Part shown: in pieces, positions 32,418-44,788 of the stretch
Position numbering within the stretch: position 1 is the first letter of the stretch
Layout of the letters: every line of letters begins with the position of its first letter
Source of the DNA: Symsagittifera roscoffensis
Lineage: Eukaryota; Xenacoelomorpha; Acoela; Convolutidae
Length of the DNA stretch: 64,000 nucleotides
Reading direction: 5' to 3'
NCBI RefSeq assembly: GCF_963678635.1
Contig: NC_087062.1
Location: 83,352,012-83,416,011, forward strand
Program-made: the position numbers and the translations under genes
Notes under the pieces: generated by a model
Databases searched by the model: none
What the model was told of the DNA's origin: nothing
What the model saw: the letters and a program-made list of their open reading frames with translations, nothing else

Positions 32418-32675
32418 TCAGAAAGGAAAAGATGGTTCTTTTTTGACCCAAAGCAAAAAGTCATTGAATTTTGTCCTTTCGAGCAATAATGATCCAGTGT
32501 TCTCCTCTATCATTGCGTGGAGCTGAGTTGATGATTGCAAAAAAGTATTTTGACAATTTATTAGAGGATAAGTTCCCATGTACTTGAATCTGAGCTCAGT
32601 GATTCTTTCAATAGTTTGTAGAAGAGAAAATTTTTCCATCCTTGAAAATTTTTGTTGATTTACATCTAAAACCAA
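32418..32675 (-). CDS. Unknown frame in the Polinton unit
   Basis: An 85-codon minus frame of protein-like composition (SLLQTIERITELRFKYMGTY near its middle), same strand as and downstream of the capsid relic. Position and strand suggest the C-terminal part of the capsid or a neighbouring virion gene, but no motif confirms it. An identical frame lies at 38908-39165. Confidence 0.35.
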   Translation of the reverse strand: MVLDVNQQKFSRMEKFSLLQTIERITELRFKYMGTYPLINCQNTFLQSSTQLHAMIEENTGSLLLERTKFNDFLLWVKKEPSFPF

Positions 32676-33394
32676 AGAAACTGATTGCTTGATAGTTCAT
32701 TTTAGGATGAAATAAAGTAAGATTAGTGACTTACACGCTTTCAAGTTTTGAATTAAGAAAGTCCCATACACAAGTCTTATGAACTGGACAAATGTTGTTA
32801 AACACTGTTTTACAGTCTATGTTGAAAAATGCTCGGGTTTTCGCGCATTTTTAGCGACTGTTCCTAGTTTGTCAATTCTCCCAAGACTATCACATAGGTT
32901 ACTTCCTCCAAGGGAAGCTGGAAAATTATTTCAAATCTCAAACCTACTCCACTAAGTTATGGATAATGCAACTGTTCAGCTGCATTCTACAATGGATTCA
33001 AAACAAAAACAAGATTATAGTGATTTTGAAAATCTTCTATAGGAAGAACTGGGAAATCTTTGTTAAACTGCATTGCTTTCATTGTTGTAACATAAGGGCG
33101 ACAAGGAGAAGTATCCAATGAAACAATTGTTCTTCCACGCCGATTAATCCCAAACTCTCTCAAATGAAATTGTTGAAAGTTGAAAGGTTTTCAATGCAGC
33201 AGCTTTTTTTTGGTTGAAGCGTTATTGAATATATTTTCTGGTATGAATCGGTTTTGACAAGATGAAATGATAAAAGTTCTTGCTAAAATTATTTCCATAA
33301 AATTGTATTGAGCAGTTGCTTTTTGCAGATTCCCTTGCAAGTATTGATGATACAATCGGCATCTAAAATTTTTCTAGTAGTATACAGCGAACCA

Positions 33395-33637
33395 TCAAAT
33401 TTTCGGACTAAAAAATGGATTATCAGATAGCATGTAAGAATCAGGTCTAGCTCGAATTAGTTTAATTCGAACTTTGGTATTTGGTAGCAACAGTTTTTCG
33501 CAAGTAAACAAATCAATGTCAAGCCTCCCATAGAATAAAAAAATAATCCCAGATCCTAAGGAATTTGCTCTATCAGTGAACGGATGCACATCAAATGCAT
33601 CAGGAAATTCTTCGAAAACTTTAAGCATGACAAGCAA
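33395..33637 (-). pseudogene. MCP: Polinton major capsid protein relic (unit 1)
   Basis: The open part reads FPDAFDVHPFTDRANSLGSG, then GRLDIDLFTCEKLLLPNTKV and RIKLIRARPDSYMLSDNP. This matches the N-terminal jelly-roll region of Polinton double-jelly-roll capsid proteins (..GR...DLF...KLLLP.....IKL.R......L...). Past 33395 the match continues as GSLYTTRKILDADC and then dissolves in stops toward about 32700. Capsid relics support the view of Polintons as virus-like elements. The copy is non-functional. Confidence 0.65.
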
Positions 33638-33721
33638 ACATTGCTTTATTACTCACTGCCGACGAGTTAAAGTTGTTCGATATATGTGCTTTATGAGGCT
33701 ATAATCCAAGGGCGTTGTAAA

Positions 33722-34042
33722 CTATTGTATTGTTAAAATAAGCATTACAATTGGAGAATAGTGGAGGTAGTAGATTTTTACATAAGTTAAGTAAGAGTCT
33801 GGTTCCTCATCTGAATCATCTTCGAATTTGGGAACAAAAACAATTGTTTCCGAATTTTGTTCCCACTTCTTTTGCAATTGATTTGGTTTTTTTTTGCGTC
33901 CACTAACAATTTCCACAATCTCTGGAGCAGCCAATTTTTTTTTGCAGCTGGCACTATTTATTTTCAAGAGAAAAGTTTGCAGTTTCTCCAAGAGTTTGCC
34001 TAAGAGAACCAAAACGTTTTTCCACGTTGTCTTGCATGTCAT
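33722..34042 (-). CDS. Unknown 106-codon frame between capsid and integrase
   Basis: ATG-initiated and intact in both units (also 40212-40532). It has a basic middle (SGRKKKPNQLQKKW) and an acidic C-terminal segment (PKFEDDSDEEPDS). Co-oriented with the neighbouring Polinton genes. Not recognised; it could be a small Polinton accessory protein. Confidence 0.45.
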   Translation of the reverse strand: MTCKTTWKNVLVLLGKLLEKLQTFLLKINSASCKKKLAAPEIVEIVSGRKKKPNQLQKKWEQNSETIVFVPKFEDDSDEEPDSYLTYVKIYYLHYSPIVMLILTIQ

Positions 34043-34689
34043 CGAAAAATAAGTAAATCAGCTAAATTCTGAGCAACAATCTTGTATGAAGTTTTAATCG
34101 AAAATGATTATTCAAAGGCTTGCGGTCCTTTTCCATCATGATAACCCCTGTTTCATTTTGTTCTATATCTTAATCAATAATTTGGCTCAAATCAGAACTT
34201 TGAATTATAAAAACTGATTTATCTCCAGGTATATGAACAGCTATCTTTTGTTTAACTTTGTCTACATGATGATACATATAATCCCTTATATTCAAATGCT
34301 TCAGCACCTAGACGTTCTCAATTTTGGTTGTTCATGGCTACAACTATATCAACAATACTTGGATGCAATCACGGTGCAAAATGCATTGGTTCAATCTTTC
34401 TTTTCTCCTCAGAAATTTATCTGACATCTTTGAATGTAAGCTTTTCACCGGTAACCTTTTAGTACAAAGAAGGGTATGATACTTCTGAAATAGCAACCTC
34501 CCATTCTCCTACGAGTAGAAAATTTATAAAAGAACTAAGACCATTTTTCGGGAAAATTTAAAAGAAGCCTTAGAAACTAGCTCATTAGTAAGAAAATCTA
34601 TGACAATGGCCGATAGAAATTTAGTTTGAAAAATGATTTACCTTTATTCTGAACATTTTCTCTTCTCTTTGTCATAAAATTTACTCAGA

Positions 34690-35330
34690 TTTTTTTTGTC
34701 GAGATCTTTGATGATGTATGTAGGAGGTTTTTTTGTAGATTTTGCCTCATTTGTGGTTTGTATCCCTTTCGAAAAGGATTAACAGAGTTGAAATTCTAAC
34801 TTTATCTCCAACTTTGTATTTTGGTCTCTTACACCTTGCTAGGTTTTTAGTGTACAGAATTGAGAGGAAATCAGTATTTTTGACATCTCTAGGTGATTTC
34901 CCATTAGATCTATTGACGCGACAATTCATTGTAGACACAATTTGAGGCAACATATGAATGAATTTTTCACCATGATCTTCTTTGTAGCGGTAAATTACGT
35001 CTTTTAATGACTGGATGGCTCTTTCTTCAAGCGCAGTTTTTGTTTCACTCAATGTTGAGTAAGTTTCAATGGCTTTCTCCTTGCAAAGTTTTTTGAAAGT
35101 TCCCCCTATTCTGTTTCTTTATCAACCCAAACTTTTTCATGAGTGATTTTTTGAAAGCGTGCAAAGTGTCTTTGGCATATTTTGTTTTCATTGTTTGAAC
35201 TCTGACAAATCCCTAAAGAGATCATCAACAGCAAGCAATAAATATTTCATTCCCTTGTTTTGACTCGCTAGTTCGTCCACAAAAGCCAAGTTCATACACC
35301 AAGTTTCATTGATACATTTTGAAAAGGCTT
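34690..35330 (-). pseudogene. INT: Polinton retroviral-type integrase relic (unit 1)
   Basis: Minus-strand reading gives LAFVDELASQNKGMKYLLLA (first catalytic Asp in FVDEL), WVDKETE (second Asp), then an open 101-codon part with SETKTALEERAIQSLKD (catalytic Glu context ERAIQ), NCRVNRSNGKSPRDV and a C-terminal KYKVGDKVRIS patch. This is the D,D-E core and chromodomain-side tail of Polinton c-integrase, which inserts element ends into target DNA. A stop after WVDKETE, frameshifts and loss of the N-terminal zinc domain make it non-functional. Confidence 0.8.
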
Positions 35331-35550
35331 AAAGTCTTCGGAAACATCTGATTTGGGACCAAATTTTGTTTACGATGTCTTAGTTTGTAGAAAGTCTTCT
35401 AATTATTTTTGACAAACCGCTTGCCGTACTCAAGTTTCGCGTATAACCGTACGCCGCTCCACCCCTAGAAATCATTCTGTTCAGACCTACCTTTTCAGAT
35501 TTTGAAATGGATCCAAGTTCCTCTATATTTCGCATTGGCGTTCTTGTTGA

Positions 35551-36255
35551 TTACATGCTTAGGGGGAATTTGAGTTGCTTCCGAAATCTTTGTTTGAAGT
35601 CCTGCTGGTAAAAAAATTTTGATTGAACTGAACCGCTGTTTGTGCAATATCTCAGCAGAGCAACTGTTTTTTGAAATAAATCAATGACTAAATGACCATT
35701 AGGAATAGATGTTGATTCTTGATACCACTCTTTCAGTTTAGACCCTAAACCTAGTTGTTGACTTAATGTATTGATTTGTAGAACACCTATCGGTGACTTG
35801 AACAAGACTATGTGTATTTTGTACCTCGGTATCTCTTCCCAATTCACTTTGATGAAACAAGTTACGCTTAACATATATTGCATTCATTTCCCTGTGTCTT
35901 CCAGTGGTAGCAGTTTTTAGAAACTGCTTAGAGTTTAAAATTTCTTCACAGGAGCCATCAAATAATAACAGGTGTTGTTTTCCATTATTGGAAAAGTTTT
36001 CAATTAGTTCAAAGTCGTTTGTCAACTCCTTAGATAAATTTGAGGTTTTTACTTTGCATTTATTCTTAAAGAGGTTAATAAGGTTGACAATAATAGAACA
36101 CTTTGTCAAACTTGGATTAAAATGTACCAATTTTTAAATAATCAAAAATAAGATCATATTTTCCAAATCCAAATGGACCAACTAGCGAAATGAAAACTCG
36201 TTCTTTGGTAGAAATTATTTTATTCATAGCTTTGGAGAAGGTAAAATCAAACCAT
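35551..36255 (-). pseudogene. ATP: Polinton FtsK/HerA-type packaging ATPase relic (unit 1)
   Basis: Near 36183-36154 the minus strand reads SLVGPFGFGKYDLIFDYL, a Walker A box whose usual G-x-x-x-x-GK(S/T) has lost Ser for Tyr. The next frame carries KQHLLLFDGSCEEILNSKQF, a Walker B box with Gly where the second Asp belongs. Then TATTGRHREMNAIYVKRNLF, and after a frameshift IVLFKSPIGVLQINTLSQQL, KEWYQ and DLFQKTVALLRYCTNSG, the conserved C-terminal part. In Polintons this enzyme is thought to package DNA into capsids. At least two frame breaks; inactive. Confidence 0.85.
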
Positions 36256-36834
36256 CTGTACTTGATAAAACTGCTACCCAAAGTTTTGTTGCTTCACGTG
36301 TAGTGGATAACATTATTCGAACGACTGCACATGCTAGTATTTGAACTGTGACGAAAAATGGGCACAGAAAAACTAACAGAGATCTCTTACACGTACGTCC
36401 AAAAAACTTTCATGATTTTTGTTCATGATTCTCTTCATCAAAAACAAAGTTTCCTAAATTCAATTGCTTGTCACATTCACCACCCATCTCAACCTTGGAA
36501 AGAAAAAATAGACAAAGTTTAAAATTTTAATTTTAAAAACATAAGATAAAACAAATTGATTTATATGACTTACAATTTATTATAAAAAAAATTCCATGTT
36601 TCGTATGCAAATGCTTTTCTTTCTGCGCGAAAAGAATATCTCAAAAATTGTCCATTTTACATACTCCTAACTCTTTCACTATTTTGTTTTCAATACACTC
36701 AAAATGCAGAAAAAAGGGACTTGTTTTTGCTGATGACTGATAACTGTTTTTGCTGAACCTTTTGGTTAGAATGACCAACAATCGAACAATGCATGTACTG
36801 TTGAAGCAAACAATTGAGTATATAAACAGAAAAA

Positions 36835-37025
36835 CCCCCGTAACTTTACGAAAAATGACCACAGGTGAAATATCTTTTCAAATTTGAGCTCAGGACAACA
36901 ATACCTTTCGAATGATATAAAAAAATTCCGTCAAAAATGGCTAGTTAAAAAGTCGAAATTTGTCTGAAGAAAAAAAAACCCACCCCGAGCACAAATATTC
37001 CGTTACTTTCGTATCGAAATTCGGA
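36835..37025 (+). repeat. Partial R1 repeat at the head of tandem unit 2
   Basis: Copy of 30344-30534; the first 270 bp of R1 are missing because the duplication breakpoint lies within it. Confidence 0.85.
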
Positions 37026-38907
37026 ACAATAACGTCAGCTATATAAACAATTAACATTCTCATTCAACATACAATTCTCAACAATTTTTGTTCACGTAAT
37101 TTTTTTCTTTTTCCAATTGACGCTCAAATGGAAATTTAGGCCAGAGAAAGGGAAAATTGTGGAAAACCACCTTCAACACTAAGCTCTCTCAATCAGTGAA
37201 GTGAAACGTTATCCAAAATTTACACCGAAAATTACATTACGGAGTTCATGGTTTGATTGAAAAATCGTATATTCATCTTCTTTTCCATTTTTTTTGATAG
37301 TGAAAAGTTTGTACCTTTTATAACGTTTTGTACCTGTTGTTTATGTACCTGTAACATTTTGTTTTTTCCTGAATTTCACTATTTCTTTAGTTTGATGATA
37401 TAATTGATGCATTCAAAAACTTTTTTAACGAGTCGTTTTGACATTTTTTTGGAAAGTTTTCAACCTAAATCAGGCGAATGCGAGCATATTTGCTTGGCAG
37501 GAAGACAATAACTGAAAGAATCTCCGCATGTTGTTAGCTTTCCTTCTAAAATTGATCTGAACTAAAGTTCAATGATTTTTTCCTCCTTTTTTTCAAGCGT
37601 CGGAAAAATGAAAACATTTTGTGTGCCTCCAACAGCAAAAAGTAAGCTTCATCTTTTAGAATTTTTTTTTGAGAGCTGACATTTGCAAAGTTTTGAAATT
37701 TTAATTCACTTTTGAATGGAAACTGCTCAACTTATTTTGACTTCCCCCGGTTCTTTTCAAATTTTTGAAACATTAATTAAGCTTTGTCATGAAACAATGA
37801 AGTCTGACTTTCATTTGCAAAAATTTTCATCATCACGAATTTAGCCATAATAACACTTTAATAAACTATCAAATATCAAAAAAGAAAACTTAAAAAACGT
37901 GGGAGTGGAAAGAGCCCGCGCCTCGTAAAACTGCTAAATATTTTGGTTTCTCATTTTTACGAATTTGCTATTTGTCAGGTATTTTTGATTAAAAAAAATT
38001 GAATCAGGTCTGTTAAAAGAAAATTGAGTATCATATCATGCCCGTTGGAGCAGCAATATGAATTTTTTGAATGGTCATGAAACATGGTTCGATATGATTG
38101 CATTGTGATCTTTGCACACAGAATCTGGTTTTTCTTGCCTTGGTTTTTCTTACCTTGTTGGAGTAGTAGATGTTGGAGCTGATCCGGGGGGTCCCTGCAG
38201 ACCCACATGTTTTAAGATGAGGAATGGAACATTCGGTCTGCAGGTTATGTATTAAAATTGGGTGTGAATTCTACAATGTATCAAGATAGGGAACAATATT
38301 GGTAAGGTATCGTGGTTTGTGTAATGGTATGAGAATGGTAACAAAAACGATTTTTTTTGGATATTTTTGGAAAGTTCTAATGTTTTCGCAACAATCTTGG
38401 ACCTAACTGGTAATTATCATTGGTGTTTTAGGTGTGTAGATTGTAAATTGAAGGTTTTGTTATTAGTTTTTTGGTTCATATTAAGTCAATGTTAAAAGTT
38501 TTTTGGCAAAAAACTTCAAAACTCGATAAAACTATGATTAGTTTGAATTATTGTCTAGTTTAATAGATGATTTTAATATTTAAAACAGTTCTCGATCCAC
38601 CCGAAACTATTGTGAACCTACTGAAACTTCACAAACTTGAGTTTTTTGAGAAAAAAAAATAAATTACACAGAAAATATACGAATCACTGCATCCTTTAGT
38701 AAATTTACTGCCAAAATTTACACTTTCAAAAAAAAACTTATTATTAATATAAAATTACTTCTAAAATTCAAAGCATGCATATCTTGAAAATTATTCAAAT
38801 TTCCTTGGTAGAGTTTAAAAAGAAGAAAAATTGAATAAAATGCTAAAAATCCACACAAATTATCAGTTTTTTGTTTTTTTTCTGGAACCATTCCCCAATA
38901 GTTTTTG

Positions 38908-39165
38908 TCAGAAAGGAAAAGATGGTTCTTTTTTGACCCAAAGCAAAAAGTCATTGAATTTTGTCCTTTCGAGCAATAATGATCCAGTGTTCTCCTCTAT
39001 CATTGCGTGGAGCTGAGTTGATGATTGCAAAAAAGTATTTTGACAATTTATTAGAGGATAAGTTCCCATGTACTTGAATCTGAGCTCAGTGATTCTTTCA
39101 ATAGTTTGTAGAAGAGAAAATTTTTCCATCCTTGAAAATTTTTGTTGATTTACATCTAAAACCAA
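38908..39165 (-). CDS. Unknown frame in the Polinton unit (unit 2 copy)
   Basis: Same 85-codon frame as 32418-32675, with no change seen. Confidence 0.35.
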   Translation of the reverse strand: MVLDVNQQKFSRMEKFSLLQTIERITELRFKYMGTYPLINCQNTFLQSSTQLHAMIEENTGSLLLERTKFNDFLLWVKKEPSFPF

Positions 39166-39884
39166 AGAAACTGATTGCTTGATAGTTCATTTTAGGATGA
39201 AATAAAGTAAGATTAGTGACTTACACGCTTTCAAGTTTTGAATTAAGAAAGTCCCATACACAAGTCTTATGAACTGGACAAATGTTGTTAAACACTGTTT
39301 TACAGTCTATGTTGAAAAATGCTCGGGTTTTCGCGCATTTTTAGCGACTGTTCCTAGTTTGTCAATTCTCCCAAGACTATCACATAGGTTACTTCCTCCA
39401 AGGGAAGCTGGAAAATTATTTCAAATCTCAAACCTACTCCACTAAGTTATGGATAATGCAACTGTTCAGCTGCATTCTACAATGGATTCAAAACAAAAAC
39501 AAGATTATAGTGATTTTGAAAATCTTCCCTAGGAAGAACTGGGAAATCTTTGTTAAACTGCATTGCTTTCATTGTTGTAACATAAGGGCGACAACGAGAA
39601 GTATCCAATGAAACAATTGTTCTTCCACGCCGATAAATCCCAAACTCTCTCAAATGAAATTGTTGAAAGTTGAAAGGTTTTCAATGCAGCAGCTTTTTTT
39701 TGGTTGAAGCGTTATTGAATATATTTTCTGGTATGAATCGGTTTTGACAAGATGAAATGATAAAAGTTCTTGCTAAAATTATTTCCATAAAATTGTATTG
39801 AGCAGTTGCTTTTTGCAGATTCCCTTGCAAGTATTGATGATACAATCGGCATCTAAAATTTTTCTAGTAGTATACAGCGAACCA

Positions 39885-40127
39885 TCAAATTTTCGGACTA
39901 AAAATTGGATTATCAGATAGCATGTAAGAATCAGGTCTAGCTCGAATTAGTTTAATTCGAACTTTGGTATTTGGTAGCAACAGTTTTTCGCAAGTAAACA
40001 AATCAATGTCAAGCCTCCCATAGAGTAAAAAAATAATCCCAGATCCTAAGGAATTTGCTCTATCAGTGAACGGATGCACATCAAATGCATCAGGAAATTC
40101 TTCGAAAACTTTAAGCATGACAAGCAA
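39885..40127 (-). pseudogene. MCP: Polinton major capsid protein relic (unit 2)
   Basis: Copy of 33395-33637 with two residue changes (FLFYG to FLLYG, NPFFS to NPIFS). The downstream part is decayed in the same way. Confidence 0.65.
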
Positions 40128-40211
40128 ACATTGCTTTATTACTCACTGCCGACGAGTTAAAGTTGTTCGATATATGTGCTTTATGAGGCTATAATCCAAG
40201 GGCGTTGTAAA

Positions 40212-40532
40212 CTATTGTATTGTTAAAATAAGCATTACAATTGGAGAATAGTGGAGGTAGTAGATTTTTACATAAGTTAAGAAAGAGTCTGGTTCCTCAT
40301 CTGAATCATCTTCGAATTTGGGAACAAAAACAATTGTTTCCGAATTTTGTTCCCACTTCTTTTGCAATTGATTTGGTTTTTTTTTGCGTCCACTAACAAT
40401 TTCCACAATCTCTGGAGCAGCCAATTTTTTTTTGCAGCTGGCACTATTTATTTTCAAGAGAAAAGTTTGCAGTTTATCCAAGAGTTTGCCTAAGAGAACC
40501 AAAACGTTTTTCCACGTTGTCTTGCATGTCAT
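40212..40532 (-). CDS. Unknown 106-codon frame (unit 2 copy)
   Basis: Copy of 33722-34042 with residue changes such as KLLEK to KLLDK and PDSY to PDSF. The frame stayed open in both copies. Confidence 0.45.
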   Translation of the reverse strand: MTCKTTWKNVLVLLGKLLDKLQTFLLKINSASCKKKLAAPEIVEIVSGRKKKPNQLQKKWEQNSETIVFVPKFEDDSDEEPDSFLTYVKIYYLHYSPIVMLILTIQ

Positions 40533-41179
40533 CGAAAAATAAGTAAATCAGCTAAACTCTGAGCAACAATCTTGTATGAAGTTTTAATCGAAAATGATTA
40601 TTCAAAGGCTTGCGGTCCTTTTCCATCATGATAACCCCTGTTTCATTTTGTTCTATATCTTAATCAATAATTTGGCTCAAATCAGAACTTTGTATTATAA
40701 AAACTGATTGATCTCCAGGTATATGAACAGCTATCTTTTGTTTAACTTTGTCTACATGATGATACATATAATCCCTTATATTCAAATGCTTCAGCACCTA
40801 GACGTTCTCAATTTTGGTTGTTCATGGCTACAACTATATCAACAATACTTGGATGCAATCACGGTGCAAAATGCATTGGTTCAATCTTTCTTTTCTCCTC
40901 AGAAATTTATCTGACATCTTTGAATGTAAGCTTTTCACCGGTAACCTTTTAGTACAAAGAAGGGTATGATACTTCTGAAATAGCAACCTCCCATTCTCCT
41001 ACGAGTAGAAAATTTATAAAAGAACTAAGACCATTTTTCGGGAAAATTTAAAAGAAGCCTTAGAAACTAGCTCATTAGTAAGAAAATCTATGACAATGGC
41101 CGATAGAAATTTAGTTTGAAAAATGATTTACCTTTATTCTGAACATTTTCTCTTCTCTTTGTCATAAAATTTACTCAGA

Positions 41180-41820
41180 TTTTTTTTGTCGAGATCTTTG
41201 ATGATGTATGTAGGAGGTTTTTTTGTAGATTTTGCCTCATTTGTGGTTTGTATCCCTTTCGAAAAGGATTAACAGAGTTGAAATTCTAACTTTATCTCCA
41301 ACTTTGTATTTTGGTCTCTTACACCTTGCTAGGTTTTTAGTGTACAGAATTGAGAGGAAATCAGTATTTTTGACATCTCTAGGTGATTTCCCATTAGATC
41401 TATTGACGCGACAATTCATTGTAGACACAATTTGAGGCAACATATGAATGAATTTTTCACCATGATCTTCTTTGTAGCGGTAAATTACGTCTTTTAATGA
41501 CTGGATGGCTCTTTCTTCAAGCGCAGTTTTTGTTTCACTCAATGTTGAGTAAGTTTCAATGGCTTTCTCCTTGCAAAGTTTTTTGAAAGTTCCCCCTATT
41601 CTGTTTCTTTATCAACCCAAACTTTTTCATGAGTGATTTTTTGAAAGCGTGCAAAGTGTCTTTGGCATATTTTGTTTTCATTGTTTGAACTCTGACAAAT
41701 CCCTAAAGAGATCATCAACAGCAAGCAATAAATATTTCATTCCCTTGTTTTGACTCGCTAGTTCGTCCACAAAAGCCAAGTTCATACACCAAGTTTCATT
41801 GATACATTTTGAAAAGGCTT
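41180..41820 (-). pseudogene. INT: Polinton integrase relic (unit 2)
   Basis: Copy of 34690-35330; the open 101-codon part (41237-41542) is unchanged and the same stops are present upstream. Confidence 0.8.
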
Positions 41821-42040
41821 AAAGTCTTCGGAAACATCTGATTTGGGACCAAATTTTGTTTACGATGTCTTAGTTTGTAGAAAGTCTTCTAATTATTTTT
41901 GACAAACCGCTTGCCGTACTCAAGTTTCGCGTATAACCGTACGCCGCTCCACCCCTAGAAATCATTCTGTTCAGACCTACCTTTTCAGATTTTGAAATGG
42001 ATCCAAGTTCCTCTATATTTCGCATTGGCGTTCTTGTTGA

Positions 42041-42745
42041 TTACATGCTTAGGGGGAATTTGAGTTGCTTCCGAAATCTTTGTTTGAAGTCCTGCTGGTA
42101 AAAAAATTTTGGTTGAACTGAACCGCTGTTTGTGCAATATCTCAGCAGAGCAACTGTTTTTTGAAATAAATCAATGACTAAATGACCATTAGGAATAGAT
42201 GTTGATTCTTGATACCACTCTTTCAGTTTAGACCCTAAACCTAGTTGTTGACTTAATGTATTGATTTGTAGAACACCTATCGGTGACTTGAACAAGACTA
42301 TGTGTATTTTGTACCTCGGTATCTCTTCCCAATTCACTTTGATGAAACAAGTTACGCTTAACATATATTGCATTCATTTCCCTGTGTCTTCCAGTGGTAG
42401 CAGTTTTTAGAAACTGCTTAGAGTTTAAAATTTCTTCACAAGAGCCATCAAATAATAACAGGTGTTGTTTTCCATTATTGGAAAAGTTTTCAATTAGTTC
42501 AAAGTCATTTGTCAACTCCTTAGATAAATTTGAGGTTTTTACTTTGCATTTATTCTTAAAGAGGTTAATAAGGTTGACAATAATAGAACACTTTGTCAAA
42601 CTTGGATTAAAATGTACCAATTTTTAAATAATCAAAAATAAGATCATATTTTCCAAATCCAAATGGACCAACTAGCGAAATGAAAACTCGTTCTTTGGTA
42701 GAAATTATTTTATTCATAGCTTTGGAGAAGGTAAAATCAAACCAT
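42041..42745 (-). pseudogene. ATP: Polinton packaging ATPase relic (unit 2)
   Basis: Copy of 35551-36255 with the same damaged Walker A and B boxes and frameshift; one change near the C-terminus (GSVQSK to GSVQPK). Confidence 0.85.
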
Positions 42746-44053
42746 CTGTACTTGATAAAACTGCTACCCAAAGTTTTGTTGCTTCACGTGTAGTGGATAA
42801 CATTATTCGAACGACTGCACATGCTAGTATTTGAACTGTGACGAAAAATGGGCACAGAAAAACTAACAGAGATCTCTTACACGTACGTCCAAAAAACTTT
42901 CATGATTTTTGTTCATGATTCTCTTCATCAAAAACAAAGTTTCCTAAATTCAATTGCTTGTCACATTCACCACCCATCTCAACCTTGGAAAGAAAAAATA
43001 GACAAAGTTTAAAATTTTAATTTTAAAAACATAAGATAAAACAAATTGATTTATATGACTTACAATTTATTATAAAAAAAATTCCATGTTTCGTATGCAA
43101 ATGCTTTTCTTTCTGCGCGAAAAGAATATCTCAAAAATTGTCCATTTTACATACTCCTAACTCTTTCACTATTTTGTTTTCAATACACTCAAAATGCAGA
43201 AAAAAGGGACTTGTTTTTGCTGATGACTGATAACTGTTTTTGCTGAACCTTTTGGTTAGAATGACCAACAATCGAACAATGCATATACTGTTGAAGCAAA
43301 CAATTGAGTATATAAACAGAAAAACGGTTCAGTCACGTTACCAAGAAAACAAGAACAAGGAAATCCAGGCAAAAAAGAACAATGATCGGGTCTCTTAAGA
43401 ATAGAAGACTACACAGATTCAGCTGCATCTTTTAGACTTGCATGAAGTCTGAAAGTTTTGGAATTTGCAAAAAAAATCCATGCAGGAAGTTTTGTATCTC
43501 ATTAGACCCACCCAAAAAAAATTTTTGGTGCATTTCTTTCAAACTTATGTTTGGGTCCAAAACAATACAGGTTTAGAAAGTGGTTTTTTTTGTGATTGAT
43601 GAAAATTCATGAACAGTCAAATCAAAACTTCTGAGAATTTTATTTATTTATTTACAGGAAATTTGTCAATAATGATATAAATTTTCTTGATTGTTTCTAC
43701 ATAAGACAAAACTAAGGGTTTGAAATCGACCAGTTAATCATACTCTTCTTTTTCAAACAGAAAATGTTGATTGGTTTTCTGAGTGTTTTTCCCTACGATA
43801 TTCTATAAGATCTTTTTTTCAAAAATCTGAACAGTAAAATAGAAAGTTTTTACATCTTTCTTTATGAAAAGTCCACGCTCAAATAGAAAACTTTTTGAAT
43901 CTGCATCCAAATTGAGCAGTTTTGGTTAGTGTTGAGATTCCAAAAATGTTGGCGAAAACTTTTGGGATTTCCAAGTCATACTGCTCAGCTCAAAATTTTT
44001 TTTACAAAATGACTCAAAACAATGAATATTCGAATTAAATGACCAAAAAAACA

Positions 44054-44466
44054 TCACTTAACAAAATTCCAGTTCTCAGCCAACATAAAGTCTACCAAGA
44101 CTTGGGCGAGTTCTTTGAATTCGTTCAAAGTATAATTGACATTGGCAACTTGCTTCAGGACTTCGTTCTCTTTTGCAGTGAATAGTCGAATTTGCCTGCA
44201 GGGTGGCTTGTTCACACTGTATTCTTGATTGTGGCACACTCTTCGCTTCTTGTATGTTGCTATGTCATACACCGCATGAGAGTTCGCAAGTTGCTGCTCC
44301 ATGGTTGAGTCTTTGTCCGAAAAGGGTTACAATAGAGGAACGAGTCCAAGGTTTCCAGCATCGTGAATATTAATTTTCCGTATTGCTGATATCCTTTTTT
44401 CTTCTTTTTGACCATGATAGACTTGCTCGGACTTTTCGATTTGTTTCGACTCTTTTTTTTTAGCAA
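44054..44466 (-). CDS. Two overlapping minus frames, unknown (possible broken small basic protein)
   Basis: The upstream frame (44466-44260) is very basic (KKKSRNKSKSPSKSIMVKKK) and passes into a hydrophobic GKLIFTMLETLDSFLYCNPF. The downstream frame (44302-44054) continues in another phase with MEQQLANSHAVYDIATYKKR. A single frameshift near 44290 would link them, so this may be a broken gene of about 130 codons. It lies between the two Polinton tandem arrays, so Polinton origin is possible, but no family is recognised. Confidence 0.35.
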
Positions 44467-44788
44467 TTGGAAGCAAGGTTCAAAGTAGATTTCTTAGGGT
44501 TTTCGGGACTAAGAAATTCTCCCAATTTTTTTTTGGTTCTCGATATAGTTGGGAAAATATCTTCTCGTGATTACAGTTTCAATTTGAGACGCAGAACCAA
44601 CTGATTAATAGTAGATATTTCAGTAGAAAATAGGAAATATTGATGACTCACTTTAAATTCCAATTAAGGTATTATTACCTTACATAGAATAGTGAGTATG
44701 GACCTTGATCCGAATATGGACAATGCGTAGGTGCTAGAACTACCATACAAGCAATTCAATGTAGATATAAATCATTTTCAACAAAAAT

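Larger units (their letters stand above)
30342..36832 (-). mobile_element. Maverick/Polinton segment, tandem unit 1
   Basis: A 6.49-kb unit repeated at 36833-43323 with only scattered differences. The minus strand carries relics of a packaging ATPase, a retroviral-type integrase and a major capsid protein, the core set of Maverick/Polinton DNA transposons. All are broken. DNA polymerase B is absent here but a decayed one lies at 47471-53810. No terminal inverted repeats are identified at the unit ends. The unit starts inside repeat R1 and ends at AGTATATAAACAGAAA. Confidence 0.8.
36833..43323 (-). mobile_element. Maverick/Polinton segment, tandem unit 2
   Basis: Head-to-tail copy of the preceding unit at an offset of about 6,490 bp. 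All its features repeat: the partial R1 head (36835-37025), capsid, integrase and ATPase relics. Substitutions seen include CTTCTATAGG versus CTTCCCTAGG and CAAGGAG versus CAACGAG. The shared stops show that decay came before duplication. Confidence 0.85.

Noticed and set aside
34742-34945. Plus frame opposite the integrase (also 41232-41435)
   Set aside because: Shadow of the integrase coding strand.
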